A stretch of DNA of 64,000 nucleotides from Fusobacterium ulcerans (GCF_003019675.1 NZ_CP028105.1:2992282-3056281); one strand, 5' to 3'; shown: positions 18,411 through 27,681, numbered from the stretch's first letter. The notes: generated by a model from the letters alone, not told the origin. Numbers and translations: made by a program.

Positions 18411-18425
18411 TCTGGAGGAGATTGA

Positions 18426-19370
18426 ATGAAAATAAAAAAATTACTCCCTTTAGTATTTGCAGCTATTTCTGTCAGTTTATTTGGAGGAACACATGACCTT
18501 CAAACAAACCTTTCAGAGATAAATGGAAAAATTATAACTGACAGAGGAAGAAGTCAGTTCAGAGAAAGCGTAATGTTTAAAAAAATGGATAGAAGAGGTT
18601 ACAGTGGCAGTTCTCAATATATTGAAGGAATAGGAAAAATCAAGTCTTCTTATGATAAAGATGATAATAATACTGATTATGATGCAAAGATTAAAGGATT
18701 TTTAATGGCCACTAACAGTACTTTCTTATCTAACCCTGACTTCATGACAGGAATGAGCTTTGGTTATATAAGATCAAGGGCTGAATTTGATGATCAAGAT
18801 GACAGCAGCCAAAAGATAAGAACTTATGGATTAAATACTTATCTTGCATATAACAAAGAAAACTGGCTTTTTATTGGAAGAGCTGGATATGATGAAAGTA
18901 AGAATATTTTAAAAACTACAAATATTTCTAATATAGTTTACAGAACTAAAAACTATTCTTTAGGAGCAGAGGGAGGATATTTCTTTGAACTTGGAGAAAA
19001 GTCACTCCTTTATCCATACTTAGGAGTTGGCTGGAATCAGTATACTACTAAAGGTCATGATGGAATATCTACTTCTAATGACAGAGTAGGAAGTGGAAAT
19101 GTCGGACTTATGTATTCGAAAGAAATGGGAGATAAGTTCTTATTTACAGGAAATGCAGAATGGTCTTATGAATTTGCAGATAGAAAAAAATTTATTACAG
19201 ATTCAGGAAAAATAAAGGCATTGGAAGTATCAAGAGATACAGGAATGTTTAGTTTAGGTTTAGGATATTATATTGATCCAGACTTTTTAGTAAATGTAAA
19301 ATATCAAGGTTATGTAAATAAAAATTATTACTATGACATGATAATTTTAAGTTTTATACATAATTTCTAA
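18426..19370 (+). CDS. Autotransporter-type outer-membrane beta-barrel without passenger
   Basis: This 314-residue protein has a signal peptide (MKIKKLLPLVFAAISVSLFG) followed by ~285 residues of alternating strands ending in LSFIHNF, with the C-terminal Phe expected for BAM-folded barrels. Features such as MTGMSFGYIRSRAEF, GLNTYLAYNKENWLFIGRAGY and YPYLGVGWNQY match the translocator domain of type V autotransporters that are abundant in Fusobacterium. No passenger domain is present. It may be a stand-alone porin-like barrel or a remnant. ATG follows GGAGGAG. Confidence 0.7.
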   Translation: MKIKKLLPLVFAAISVSLFGGTHDLQTNLSEINGKIITDRGRSQFRESVMFKKMDRRGYSGSSQYIEGIGKIKSSYDKDDNNTDYDAKIKGFLMATNSTFLSNPDFMTGMSFGYIRSRAEFDDQDDSSQKIRTYGLNTYLAYNKENWLFIGRAGYDESKNILKTTNISNIVYRTKNYSLGAEGGYFFELGEKSLLYPYLGVGWNQYTTKGHDGISTSNDRVGSGNVGLMYSKEMGDKFLFTGNAEWSYEFADRKKFITDSGKIKALEVSRDTGMFSLGLGYYIDPDFLVNVKYQGYVNKNYYYDMIILSFIHNF

Positions 19371-19387
19371 TATTAATAATATAAAAC

Positions 19388-19416
19388 AAGAGGTTGACTA
19401 AAATCAACCTCTTTTA
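19388..19416. terminator. Bidirectional terminator
   Basis: AAGAGGTTGA/TCAACCTCTT stem with a six-base loop and flanking A/T runs, between converging genes. Confidence 0.9.
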
Positions 19417-19422
19417 TATTTG

Positions 19423-20082
19423 TTAAATTTTTATATTTTCTGGATCTTCTAATTTATCAGCCATTTCTGCAAATGTATCTTGTGATGGCTCATGTCTTTT
19501 TTCTTTTGGTGGAAATGTTGATTCATACTCAAAAAACTCATCTCCTCCAAATGGAATATCACTTAAAAATTCATGAAGATTTCCAGAAATTCCTTCCAGA
19601 GAACCAGGATAAAGCTCCATAGCTAAAAGTGCTTTAACAAAAACGCCATCAGCTCTTGCTATTCCAAACTTAGCTGCACTTTGAAATCCAACTCTTGTAT
19701 AGTACCCAGGGTAACCATATATAGCTATTCCCTTATATCCCATTTCAGCTGCTGTTTTTTTACTATGTTCTATTAAAGCTTTTCCTATTCCAAGATTATG
19801 ATATTTTGGATCTACACATAAGGGGCCGAAATTTAAAATCTCATGGGCTTTCCCATTTTTATCTCTTACTTCAGCTTTTGTATAGAAAATATATCCAACT
19901 ATTTCTCCATCTTTAACTGCTACAAAGTTAAGTTCAGGAATCGTTACTTCAGAATCTCTTAAATAGTAAGGGATAAAATGTTCGCTGGCTCCTAGAACAT
20001 ATAGATTCCAAAAGGCTTCTCTAACCATCTCTTCAACTTTTCTATAATCATTTTTTTCTTCTAATCTTATTTCTAATTTCAA
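19423..20082 (-). CDS. GNAT-family N-acetyltransferase
   Basis: A 219-residue protein whose residues ~1-150 form a GNAT fold. The acetyl-CoA loop is HNLGIGKALIEHS after the beta-4 strand ILNFGPLCVDPKY, and YGYPGYYTRVGFQ follows, as in YhbS-like enzymes. The acceptor molecule is unknown. The C-terminal ~60 residues (PKEKRHEPSQDTFAEMADKLE) extend beyond the fold and are charged. The start lies after AGGATAAT. It is a single gene ending against the barrel gene. Confidence 0.85.
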   Translation of the reverse strand: MKLEIRLEEKNDYRKVEEMVREAFWNLYVLGASEHFIPYYLRDSEVTIPELNFVAVKDGEIVGYIFYTKAEVRDKNGKAHEILNFGPLCVDPKYHNLGIGKALIEHSKKTAAEMGYKGIAIYGYPGYYTRVGFQSAAKFGIARADGVFVKALLAMELYPGSLEGISGNLHEFLSDIPFGGDEFFEYESTFPPKEKRHEPSQDTFAEMADKLEDPENIKI

Positions 20083-20130
20083 TATTATCCTCCATCTAAT
20101 TATATTTTTGACCGCGAATTTTTATCAAAA

Positions 20131-20170
20131 CCTATAATAGAAAAGGACTTTTACATCCTTCCATTATAGG
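20131..20170. repeat. Imperfect hairpin between ROK regulator and GNAT gene
   Basis: CCTATAAT...AAGGA and TCCTT...ATTATAGG are inverted arms. The hairpin lies downstream of the ROK gene and upstream of the GNAT gene, both on the minus strand; a terminator or processing site is likely, although no clean T-run follows. Confidence 0.45.
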
Positions 20171-20267
20171 AAGAATACACTCTCATTATTTATCATCTAA
20201 ATCACCTCTAATTAAAATTTTATTATATAAATACTCTATTTTAAAAAATAAAGACTATATCATATAT

Positions 20268-21434
20268 TTAAACATCTTCGTTGTATGTTTTATAAAATTC
20301 TCCCAAGGGAATAAATGCTGCTCCCAATAAATTAGCATTATCAGAAAGAGAAGAAAATTCAAGAATATCTGTATCTTTACTGAAAATATTATTTGAGAAA
20401 ATTATCTCTTTAAGTAAAGGTTCAAAATATTCTTTATAATCAGAAATTTTTCCTCCGATTATTATTTTATCAGAATTCAGCATCATCAAGGCTGTTTTTA
20501 TTCCTAATGCTAAAATCCATGTATATCTCTCTAATATATTCTTACCTTTTTCTGTTTCTATAAATTTTTTCTGGAAGATATCTTCATACTCTTTAATTTC
20601 ACATTGGAATTCTTTTTCAAATTCTTTCATTAAAGCTAGATTAGAACAATATTGTTCAAGACACCCTTCACTTCCGCAAACACATTTATCTCCATTTGGG
20701 ATAATTGGAATATGCCCTATTTCCCCAGATTTATTTCCTTTTCCTCTGTACAACTGATCTTCAACTATAATTCCAGAACCTATACCAGTGTCTATTGATA
20801 TGAAAAGAATATTTTTCTTTGTCTGAAGTCCAGAGTGATTAACTATATACTCACCTATAGCACCAGCATTAGCTTCATTTTCTAAGAATATTGGAAGACC
20901 AAATTCTTCTTCTATTTCTTTCATATCCTGATTAAGAAGAGTAAAATTTCCACCTAATTTTATCATATTATTTTCTGGATCTACAACTCCCGGAAGAACT
21001 ATCCCTATTCCCTTTATAAATTCTTTTTTATCAAATTCCCATAAAAATTTTTTCAATTCGTTTATGACCAGAAAGACAAAATTCTCACTATTAATAAATT
21101 CTTCTTTGACAACAGTCTGTTTTAATATTTTTCCATCAAGATTTATCAGAACCATAGATATATGATTCATTTCTACTTTGATTCCTATGGAAAAATAAGC
21201 ATTAGGATTAAATTGATATTTTACCGCTTTTCTGCCAAGTTTACCACTGTTAGTTCCTGTTTCATATATCAGCTTACTCGTTAAAAATCTTTCTAATATT
21301 TTCGTAACTGTTGGTATACTGATATTCAAATATTGAGATATTTCTAACTTGCTGAATTCTCTTACCTCCACCAGAAATCTAAAAGTTCTGTTTTCATTTC
21401 TGAGTTTCTCTCTCTTTTGATAAATTATTTCCAT
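20268..21434 (-). CDS. ROK-family transcriptional regulator (NagC/XylR type)
   Basis: A 388-residue protein with a winged helix at residues ~15-70 (KLEISQYLNISIPTVTKILERF). The ROK domain follows with the sugar/phosphate loop IDTGIGSGIIV, GEIGHIPI and the zinc motif CVCGSEGCLEQYC. ROK repressors release DNA when they bind a sugar or sugar phosphate. Length is typical (~380-400). AAAGGAG precedes ATG. No sugar operon adjoins; the divergent neighbour encodes a 95-residue unknown protein whose promoter contains an inverted repeat, making that gene or the regulator itself a plausible target. Confidence 0.9.
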   Translation of the reverse strand: MEIIYQKREKLRNENRTFRFLVEVREFSKLEISQYLNISIPTVTKILERFLTSKLIYETGTNSGKLGRKAVKYQFNPNAYFSIGIKVEMNHISMVLINLDGKILKQTVVKEEFINSENFVFLVINELKKFLWEFDKKEFIKGIGIVLPGVVDPENNMIKLGGNFTLLNQDMKEIEEEFGLPIFLENEANAGAIGEYIVNHSGLQTKKNILFISIDTGIGSGIIVEDQLYRGKGNKSGEIGHIPIIPNGDKCVCGSEGCLEQYCSNLALMKEFEKEFQCEIKEYEDIFQKKFIETEKGKNILERYTWILALGIKTALMMLNSDKIIIGGKISDYKEYFEPLLKEIIFSNNIFSKDTDILEFSSLSDNANLLGAAFIPLGEFYKTYNEDV

Positions 21435-21472
21435 CTTTTCTCCTTTTGAATAGTTGGATACTTCTACCTATA

Positions 21473-21501
21473 TTTTTACACGAATTACAATATTAAGTCA
21501 A
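21473..21501 (-). promoter_or_regulatory. Candidate promoter of the ROK gene
   Basis: On the minus strand TTGACT and TAAAAA are separated by 17 bases, ~40 bases before the start codon. The -10 match is only fair. Confidence 0.4.
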
Positions 21502-21673
21502 TAACTTAATTCAATTTTTTTATCTTTATTTGAATTATTGTGTTCTGATAAAATATTATTTTAAAAATTCCCGAAAAATATTTTTGTTTTTTAAAAGAAA
21601 GAATAATCTCCTTTAAAGTAAATTTTTTAACCATTTGTTTTACAAAAAAATGTAACTAAATATTTTGATATTA

Positions 21674-21702
21674 TTTACAAAAATGAAAATAAATGTTATT
21701 AT
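21674..21702 (+). promoter_or_regulatory. Promoter with extended -10 for the 95-residue protein
   Basis: TTTACA, 17 bases, then TATTAT preceded by TGT (extended -10). The inverted repeat AAATGTTA/TAACATTT at 21691-21715 overlaps the -10 and start region and may bind a repressor. Confidence 0.6.
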
Positions 21703-21792
21703 ACAGTTAACATTTATATATTTGAGAAATTAGTAAACTTTACTGTTTAATACTAGTATAAATATAAAAAATTTCGTAATAGGTGATGTGCC

Positions 21793-22080
21793 ATGGTCGT
21801 AAAAATAACAAAAGTGAAAAATCATTTAGAAAGCAATTTTGAATTTACAGTAGAAAATTTTGAAAAAGAATTAAATGATTTAAAAAGAGATTATAAAATA
21901 AAAAATGTTACTAACATGGAAGAACTAATAATTGAAAAGATCAAATTTTTTCACTACCTTGAAGAAGGAAAAGCAGAAAATCCTTTAGTTATAAAAGATT
22001 CTGATAAAAATGGCGGAATTCTTGTTATGCTTACAGGAAAAGATAAAGAAATTGTTTCTTATATAATAAATACTATATAA
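21793..22080 (+). CDS. Hypothetical 95-residue protein
   Basis: Not recognised. It is a small charged protein (MVVKITKVKNHLESNFEFTV start) with two predicted helices and a C-terminal beta segment, GGILVMLTGKDKEIVSYIINTI. There is no signal peptide or membrane segment. ATG at 21793 follows AGGTGATGTGCC. It has its own promoter with an overlapping inverted repeat and its own terminator, so it is a regulated single-gene unit, transcribed divergently from a ROK regulator. Confidence 0.65.
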   Translation: MVVKITKVKNHLESNFEFTVENFEKELNDLKRDYKIKNVTNMEELIIEKIKFFHYLEEGKAENPLVIKDSDKNGGILVMLTGKDKEIVSYIINTI

Positions 22081-22108
22081 AAAGCTCTCATATATACGAG
22101 AGCTTTTT
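22079..22108. terminator. Bidirectional terminator
   Basis: AAAAGCTCTC/GAGAGCTTTT stem with an eight-base loop. Confidence 0.9.
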
Positions 22109-22176
22109 ATATTACTAATTTTATTCAAGTTAACCATTATGATTTTTAATTGCTGTAAATAAAGGTTTTTTAAGAA

Positions 22177-22623
22177 TTAGTTAGATTGAGCCTGTCCGTC
22201 ATTAGTTCCTTCTACACTCTCTATTTCTTGAACTTCTACTTGTTCTTCATAAGGATTTGGAGTAGGAGTTTTTATTTTCATTTCAAGAGATGTAAGAGCT
22301 TCTTTCATTGTTCCAAATGTTTTTTCAATTTCTTTTGTTAATTTATCCTGTTCAGCTTTATTTTTTATATTAGCTACTTCTTTTTTTGCAGCATCTTCTT
22401 TAACCTGAATTTCAGATAATAATTTTTGTATTTTATCCTCTGTTTGAGCTTCAGTCATAGTAGAATCTTTAACTATACTTTCTTGAAAAGCTGCAAAATC
22501 TTTTTGAGTTTCTGTCATAAGTTTTTGTACTTCCTGATTAGGTTTATCATTTCCACATCCAGCAAGGACCAAAGCTGATAAAAGAGAACCTGCGATAATA
22601 TAATTTAATTTTTTCATTTTCAT
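22177..22623 (-). CDS. Coiled-coil lipoprotein
   Basis: A 148-residue lipoprotein: MKMKKLNYIIAGSLLSALVLAGC ends in a clear LAGC lipobox. The mature part, from about residue 30 to 120, is a Lys/Glu-rich helical coiled coil (QTEDKIQKLLSEIQVKEDAAKKEVANI), followed by a Pro- and Gln-rich tail ending DGQAQSN. The family was not recognised. AGGAGG lies eight bases before ATG. It is likely anchored in the inner or outer membrane and may be a structural or assembly protein. Confidence 0.8.
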   Translation of the reverse strand: MKMKKLNYIIAGSLLSALVLAGCGNDKPNQEVQKLMTETQKDFAAFQESIVKDSTMTEAQTEDKIQKLLSEIQVKEDAAKKEVANIKNKAEQDKLTKEIEKTFGTMKEALTSLEMKIKTPTPNPYEEQVEVQEIESVEGTNDGQAQSN

Positions 22624-22802
22624 ATAAATTTCCTCCTAATTATTAATTAATTCCTTATATTATAAGTATTCGCTAAAAAAAACAATTTCTTTTTATTTAT
22701 AATAATTTTTTTTAAGGTTATTATAATTTTAATCATCTCTTTTATTTTGCTGTATAAAATAGTATAATATATATGGAAAAGATTTAAAGAGAAAGGAACG
22801 AT

Positions 22803-23675
22803 ATGAAAAGAACAAGAGAAGAAAAAATTGCGAGAAAATTTATAGGTGCTCATGTCAGCACAGTAGGTGGACCTTTCAACGCTCCTAAAAATGCAAAAGA
22901 AATAGGAGCAAGAGCCTTTGGAATGTTTGTTAAAAATCAAAGAAGATGGGAAGCCAAGCCATTAACTGATGAAGACATAGAAAAATTCAAAAAAGCTTTA
23001 AAAGAATACAGCTACACTAATGAGTATATACTTCCTCATGACAGTTATCTTATAAATCTAGGTTCAAAAGATGAAGAGAAGAGAGAAAAATCTCTAAACG
23101 CTTTTATTGAAGAGATAAAAAGATGTGATCAATTAGGATTGAAATACCTAAACACTCACCCTGGAAGCCACCTAAATGAAATAACTGAAGATGAATGTAT
23201 AGCTAATATAGCAGAATGTATAAACAAAGCTATTGATGCTACAGAAAATATAGTTATTGTACTGGAGAATACATCTGGTCAAGGTTCGAATATGGGATAT
23301 AAATTTGAACATTTAGGAAAAATTATTGAAAAAATAAAAAATAAAGAAAGAATAGGAGCTTGTATTGATACTTGCCATACAATAACTGCTGGGTATGAAT
23401 TAAAAGATGAAGCAGGTTATAAAAAAACTATGGATGAGTTTGAAAAATATGTTGGTTTTAAATATCTTAAAGGAGTACATCTTAATGACTCTAAATTTGA
23501 TACTGGAAGTAAAAAAGATAGACATGACAGTATAGGAAAAGGAATATTAGGAATGGAATTTTTCGAAAGATTTATGAATGATGAAAGATTTGATAATATC
23601 CCTATTATATTGGAAACTATTGATAGTTCTATCTGGAAAGAAGAAATAAACCTTTTATATAGTCTTATCAAATAA
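22803..23675 (+). CDS. nfo: Endonuclease IV (apurinic/apyrimidinic endonuclease)
   Basis: This 290-residue TIM-barrel enzyme has the three-zinc site motifs GAHVSTVGGP, NTHPGSH, VLENTSGQG, CIDTCHTITAGY, HLNDSKFDTGSKKDRHDSIG and ILET. Nfo cleaves DNA 5' of abasic sites in base-excision repair. Length is normal (~280-290). A short basic extension (MKRTREEKIARK) precedes the first strand. ATG follows AAAGGAACGAT, and TATAAT at 22763 may be its -10. A nitroreductase gene follows after 19 bases. Confidence 0.95.
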   Translation: MKRTREEKIARKFIGAHVSTVGGPFNAPKNAKEIGARAFGMFVKNQRRWEAKPLTDEDIEKFKKALKEYSYTNEYILPHDSYLINLGSKDEEKREKSLNAFIEEIKRCDQLGLKYLNTHPGSHLNEITEDECIANIAECINKAIDATENIVIVLENTSGQGSNMGYKFEHLGKIIEKIKNKERIGACIDTCHTITAGYELKDEAGYKKTMDEFEKYVGFKYLKGVHLNDSKFDTGSKKDRHDSIGKGILGMEFFERFMNDERFDNIPIILETIDSSIWKEEINLLYSLIK

Positions 23676-23694
23676 ATTCTAAGGAGGAATATAT

Positions 23695-24201
23695 ATGGAT
23701 TTTTTAAGCAGAAGAACAATAAGAAAATTTAAAGAAAAAAAAGTAGAAAAAGAAGTGGTAATGGAGCTTATGAAGACTGCATTAGTATCTCCTAGTGGTA
23801 GAAATAGAAAGCCGTATGAATTTGTAGTAATAGATGATAAAGAAATAATAAAAAAATTATCTGTAGCTAAAGAAAGTGGAGCAACATTTGCAGCTGATGC
23901 ACCACTTATGATAGTTATACTAGGGCATGAAAATCCTACTTGGGATGACGATTGTGCTATTGCCAGTACTATAATTCAATTAAAAGCTCATGATTTAGGA
24001 CTTGGATCTTGCTGGATACAGACTAAAGAAAAAGTAGACAGTGAAGGGAATGCAACTGATGAAAATATCAAAAAGATTCTAGGAGCTCCATCAGAATTAA
24101 AAGTTCATAATATGATGGCTTTAGGATATCCTGATGAAGAGAAACCTGCCTATACAGATGCTGATGTTGATATGGCAAAACTTCATTTTAATAAATTCTA
24201 A
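23695..24201 (+). CDS. Nitroreductase-family flavoprotein
   Basis: A 168-residue FMN-dependent protein. The opening SRRTIRKFKEKKV, the SPSGRNRKPYEFVVI loop and LGLGSCWIQTK followed by ALGYPDEEKPA are the family landmarks. Members reduce nitro compounds, quinones or flavins with NAD(P)H; the real substrate is unknown. It is on the short side, as in the NfnB-like/TM1586-like group. AAGGAGGAATATAT precedes ATG. It shares a transcript with nfo and ends at a terminator. Confidence 0.9.
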   Translation: MDFLSRRTIRKFKEKKVEKEVVMELMKTALVSPSGRNRKPYEFVVIDDKEIIKKLSVAKESGATFAADAPLMIVILGHENPTWDDDCAIASTIIQLKAHDLGLGSCWIQTKEKVDSEGNATDENIKKILGAPSELKVHNMMALGYPDEEKPAYTDADVDMAKLHFNKF

Positions 24202-24216
24202 TTCTATGATAGTTTC

Positions 24217-24253
24217 AAGCTGAATTTAATTTAAAATTGAATTCAGCTTTTTT
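24217..24253 (+). terminator. Terminator of nfo operon
   Basis: AAGCTGAATT/AATTCAGCTT stem followed by a T-run. Confidence 0.9.
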
Positions 24254-24321
24254 ATTTACTTTTATTATTTGAAATAAAATGATAAAATCTATATAACAAC
24301 TTCAACAATAAGGAGAGATTT

Positions 24322-25005
24322 ATGAGTATAGCATCAGATTGGAATATACAGCAAAAAAATTTAAAAGAACTTATAAGCAAAAAAGAAACTTTTGATAGTG
24401 CAAAAGAGCTTTATCTCTCTATGCACAAATACCTTCATTTTTCTGATATTGATGACACCTTAATGAATCAATTATGGAAAAGCCTTGATACAAAAGATTT
24501 TTCTATTATGCCAACAATTAAAGATGTAACTATTGCTTGGAATATCTGGCATATAACAAGAATTGAAGATCTTACTATAAATATACTTCTTAATGAAAAT
24601 AATCAGATATTTAACAAGGAGTGGAAAAAGAAGCTTAATGTAGAATTTACTGATACTGGAAATGCAATGACTGATGATGAAATAATGGAATTAAGCAGGA
24701 ATATAAATATTGATGTATTAAAAGAATATAGAAAAGCTGTAGGAAATCAAAGTCAAAATATACTTTCAAAACTTGTATTTGAAGATATGAAAAGAAAAGT
24801 AGAAAGTAAAAACATTGAAAAAATACTAAAAGAAGGTGGAGTAACCACTCATCCTGATTCAATATGGCTTTTAGATTTCTGGGGAAGAAAAAATGTTGCT
24901 GGAATAATACTTATGCCTGGAACCAGACATCAAATAGGTCATTTAAATGATTGTATAAATCTCAAAGAAAAAATTGATAAGAAAAAAGATTATTATAAAA
25001 GTTAA
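24322..25005 (+). CDS. DinB-superfamily protein
   Basis: A 227-residue helical protein. The pattern of three possible metal histidines fits DinB-like four-helix bundles: NIWHITRIEDLTIN around residue 78 and TRHQIGHLND near residue 206. The DinB/YfiT superfamily includes thiol-dependent S-transferases. The substrate is unknown. AAGGAGAGATTT precedes ATG. It has no partners and ends at a foldback repeat that likely stops transcription. Confidence 0.65.
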   Translation: MSIASDWNIQQKNLKELISKKETFDSAKELYLSMHKYLHFSDIDDTLMNQLWKSLDTKDFSIMPTIKDVTIAWNIWHITRIEDLTINILLNENNQIFNKEWKKKLNVEFTDTGNAMTDDEIMELSRNINIDVLKEYRKAVGNQSQNILSKLVFEDMKRKVESKNIEKILKEGGVTTHPDSIWLLDFWGRKNVAGIILMPGTRHQIGHLNDCINLKEKIDKKKDYYKS

Positions 25006-25090
25006 AAGAGGATAAACTCAAATTTAGACTTAATTTTAGAGACTAATAAATTACTAAAATTATATTTCTATTTATGAGTTATCCTCTTTT
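25004..25090. repeat. Foldback repeat acting as bidirectional terminator
   Basis: AAAAGAGGATAA and TTATCCTCTTTT pair at the ends, with TAGACTTAATTTTAGA and AAATTATATTTCTA inside. The interior matches the element at 39908-40114. It fills the whole gap between two converging genes. Confidence 0.65.
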
Positions 25091-25091
25091 T

Positions 25092-25634
25092 TTATCTTGA
25101 TAGTTTCTGCAATGACTTTAAAATCATCTTATTTTTCTGCATTTTTTCAAATTTAGTTAATAACCAGTTAAGCTCCTGGTCGTTAATATTAAGCTCGTCT
25201 TTTACATAACTCTCTAGCTTTTCTATTTCCTGCGGCAAAAGAATAGGTCTTGTAGAGCTGTTTATCTCTTCAACAGTTCCTTCCCCTTCAAAGAAAAGAA
25301 GCACTTTTTTCCAGTTTGATAATAAGTCGGTTTTTCTTAACAGCATGATAGACTTATAGTCAAGCTGTGGAATTTCTTTATAGCCTTTTCTTTTTAGAAA
25401 AGTCTTGATTTCATCGTCTTTTTCACTGGCTAAAATAACCTCTCCAGCTTTCTTACTGTTCATTATTTTAGGAAGTCTTTTTACCTTGTTTTTAGTTCTA
25501 AGATATTTAGATAAAGGAATAGTTTTCACTTCATTGTAAAATTCACAGACATATTCATTGAATGTCATACCATCTGGAATTTGATTATTTTCTATAATTT
25601 CAATCATTTCATCAATTTTAGTAAAGTTTATCAT
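25092..25634 (-). CDS. Hypothetical charged protein
   Basis: Not recognised: 180 residues with no signal peptide or membrane segment, rich in Glu, Lys and Leu, ending in a helical ELNWLLTKFEKMQKNKMILKSLQKL tail. The start at 25634 (MINFTK) is chosen because GGAGA lies about ten bases upstream. The longer frame would need a TTG at 25676 that has no binding site and coincides with a TATAAT-like -10 at 25676-25681. Confidence 0.6.
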   Translation of the reverse strand: MINFTKIDEMIEIIENNQIPDGMTFNEYVCEFYNEVKTIPLSKYLRTKNKVKRLPKIMNSKKAGEVILASEKDDEIKTFLKRKGYKEIPQLDYKSIMLLRKTDLLSNWKKVLLFFEGEGTVEEINSSTRPILLPQEIEKLESYVKDELNINDQELNWLLTKFEKMQKNKMILKSLQKLSR

Positions 25635-25769
25635 AGTTTCAGAATCTCCTATCTTTTCAAAATAATCTCGTATCAATTATAACATTTATAGAAAGATTTT
25701 AAAAGGAAATTTGAAACTTATCAAATAATATGTTAGTATTTAATTATGAATAAATTAACTGGAGGAATA

Positions 25770-26450
25770 ATGAGATTAGATAAATTTTTAACAGAATGTG
25801 GACTTGGCAGCAGAAGAGAAGTAAAAGAACTGCTTAATACAGGAGAAATAACTGTAAATGGGGCAGTGGCTGATAATCCGCAAATGAATATAAAAGAGAA
25901 TGATGATGAAGTTTTTTATCAAGAAAGAAAGCTTGAATATAAGAAATTCAGATACTATATACTGAATAAAAAAGCTGGGTACATAACTGCTGTAGGAGAT
26001 GCAAGAGATCAGACAGTTATGGATTTGTTGCCTGACTGGGTAATAAAAAAAGACTTAGCTCCTGTTGGAAGATTAGATAAAGATACTGAAGGGCTTCTTC
26101 TGCTGACTAGCGATGGAGCTTTAAATCATAAACTGCTGTCTCCAAAAAATCATGTGGAGAAAACTTATTACGCTGAACTTGAAAAAGAGATTTCTGAAGC
26201 AGATTTAGAAAGATTAAGAAATGGAGTAGATATAGGAGGATATATTACAATGCCGGGAAAGGCAGTAAAAATAGATTCTTGTAAAATCCACCTGACTATA
26301 AAAGAAGGAAAATTCCATCAAGTAAAAAAAATGTTGGAAGCAGTAGGGAATAAAGTTACATTTTTAAGAAGAGTTTCTTTTGGAAAATTAAAATTGGAAG
26401 ATTTAGAACTCGGAGCTGTAAAAGAAGTAAGTATAGAAGATATTATATAA
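25770..26450 (+). CDS. rsuA: 16S/23S rRNA pseudouridine synthase, RsuA/RluB family
   Basis: A 226-residue enzyme: an N-terminal S4 RNA-binding domain (MRLDKFLTECGLGSRREVKELL) and a catalytic domain with GRLDKDTEGLLLLTSDG containing the catalytic Asp. RsuA converts U516 of 16S rRNA to pseudouridine; the related RluB/E/F enzymes act on 23S rRNA, and the branch is not certain here. The start at 25770 follows GGAGGAATA; the eight-codon upstream extension is unlikely. The xer-type gene begins 42 bases later. Confidence 0.88.
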   Translation: MRLDKFLTECGLGSRREVKELLNTGEITVNGAVADNPQMNIKENDDEVFYQERKLEYKKFRYYILNKKAGYITAVGDARDQTVMDLLPDWVIKKDLAPVGRLDKDTEGLLLLTSDGALNHKLLSPKNHVEKTYYAELEKEISEADLERLRNGVDIGGYITMPGKAVKIDSCKIHLTIKEGKFHQVKKMLEAVGNKVTFLRRVSFGKLKLEDLELGAVKEVSIEDII

Positions 26451-26492
26451 TTTTCTTAATTTATTTAATAGGACTTTTAAAAAGAGGTAGAA

Positions 26493-27494
26493 ATGGATAT
26501 AGTTAAAAGAGAAGAAACCGGAGTAGCAGTCAGTCGAAGAAAGAAAAGAAACAAAGAAGAACGTAAAAGTATTTTTGAAATATATCGTTCTCAAAAAACT
26601 CTTAAAGATTATATGTTCTATCTTAAAGATTTTCTCAATTTCGTATATGAAGGAGAGGAAGGAATAAGAGCAGAAGAATTAATCGAACTGATGAAAGATG
26701 TAGAAAAACAAGATGTGGAAGACTATATCGCTTACTTGGTAGAAGACAGAAAGCTAAAGAAAACATCTATAAACAAGATAATTTCTTCATTAAAATCTTT
26801 ATATAAGGAAATGGAAAAAAATGGTTATGAAAATCCATTTAAATATGTAGAACTTTTTAAAGTGTCAAGAAATATTGATAATGTACTTAAATTATCTTTC
26901 GAGGACATAAAAAAAATTATAGGACAATATCAAATAAATGGAGAAAAGGACTATAGAAATGTAAATATTTTATATACATTATTTTATACTGGAATGAGAA
27001 GTCAGGAATTAATCAATCTTAAATTCAAGCATATACTAGAAAGAGAAGGGAACTATTACATAAAATTGGAAGAAACTAAAAGTGGAAGAGAGCAATATAA
27101 ATCTGTCCATGATATCCTTATTAAAAAATTGAAAGAATATAAAGAATATCTCCAGTCTCTTTACAATATAGATGACAGCGATATAGAGGATCACTATGTC
27201 TTTAGCAGCTCAACAGAAAAAAATACTCAACTTTCATACAGAGCACTTTATGATCTAGTTCAAAATATGGGTAAATTAATTGGTAAAGATATCAGTCCAC
27301 ATAATGTACGTCATGCTGTGGCAACAGAACTTTCTATTAATGGAGCAGATATTTTAGAGATAAGAGATTTTCTTGGTCATGCCGATACAAGAGTAACAGA
27401 AGTTTATATAAATGCTAAATCAATTTTAGAAAAAAGAGTTTTAGAAAAACTTCCTGTCTTTTCTTCTTTAGAAGATATTGATGAAGAAAAATAG
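26493..27494 (+). CDS. Xer-type tyrosine recombinase, full length
   Basis: This 333-residue recombinase has an N-terminal SAM-like core-binding domain (~residues 30-125) and a catalytic domain with all active residues: Arg169 (TGMRSQEL), Lys196 (ETKSG), His270/Arg273 (PHNVRHA), His296 (LGHAD) and Tyr305 (TEVYINA). A basic 25-residue N-terminal extension is unusual for XerC/D. Xer enzymes resolve chromosome dimers at dif. A symmetrical palindromic site lies ~190 bases downstream, as in single-recombinase systems where dif adjoins the gene. An integron-like or phage role is less likely because no such genes are nearby. Confidence 0.85.
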   Translation: MDIVKREETGVAVSRRKKRNKEERKSIFEIYRSQKTLKDYMFYLKDFLNFVYEGEEGIRAEELIELMKDVEKQDVEDYIAYLVEDRKLKKTSINKIISSLKSLYKEMEKNGYENPFKYVELFKVSRNIDNVLKLSFEDIKKIIGQYQINGEKDYRNVNILYTLFYTGMRSQELINLKFKHILEREGNYYIKLEETKSGREQYKSVHDILIKKLKEYKEYLQSLYNIDDSDIEDHYVFSSSTEKNTQLSYRALYDLVQNMGKLIGKDISPHNVRHAVATELSINGADILEIRDFLGHADTRVTEVYINAKSILEKRVLEKLPVFSSLEDIDEEK

Positions 27495-27681
27495 TCTTAT
27501 AATTTGAATTAAGAAAAATTATAAAATTTTGCTGAAAATTATTCAGAAAAAGAAATTTTCTTAAATAATTTCGATTTTATCACTTGCGAAAGCATCAGCC
27601 TATTAAGTCACATTTTTTATAAAATTAGCTCTTATTTCATGCGATTAATTACAAAATAATTTATTATTATCCGAATAAAAA

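Noticed and set aside
25634-25676. Longer start (TTG at 25676) for the hypothetical gene
   Set aside because: No ribosome binding site, and the TTG overlaps a TATAAT-like promoter element; ATG at 25634 has GGAGA upstream.
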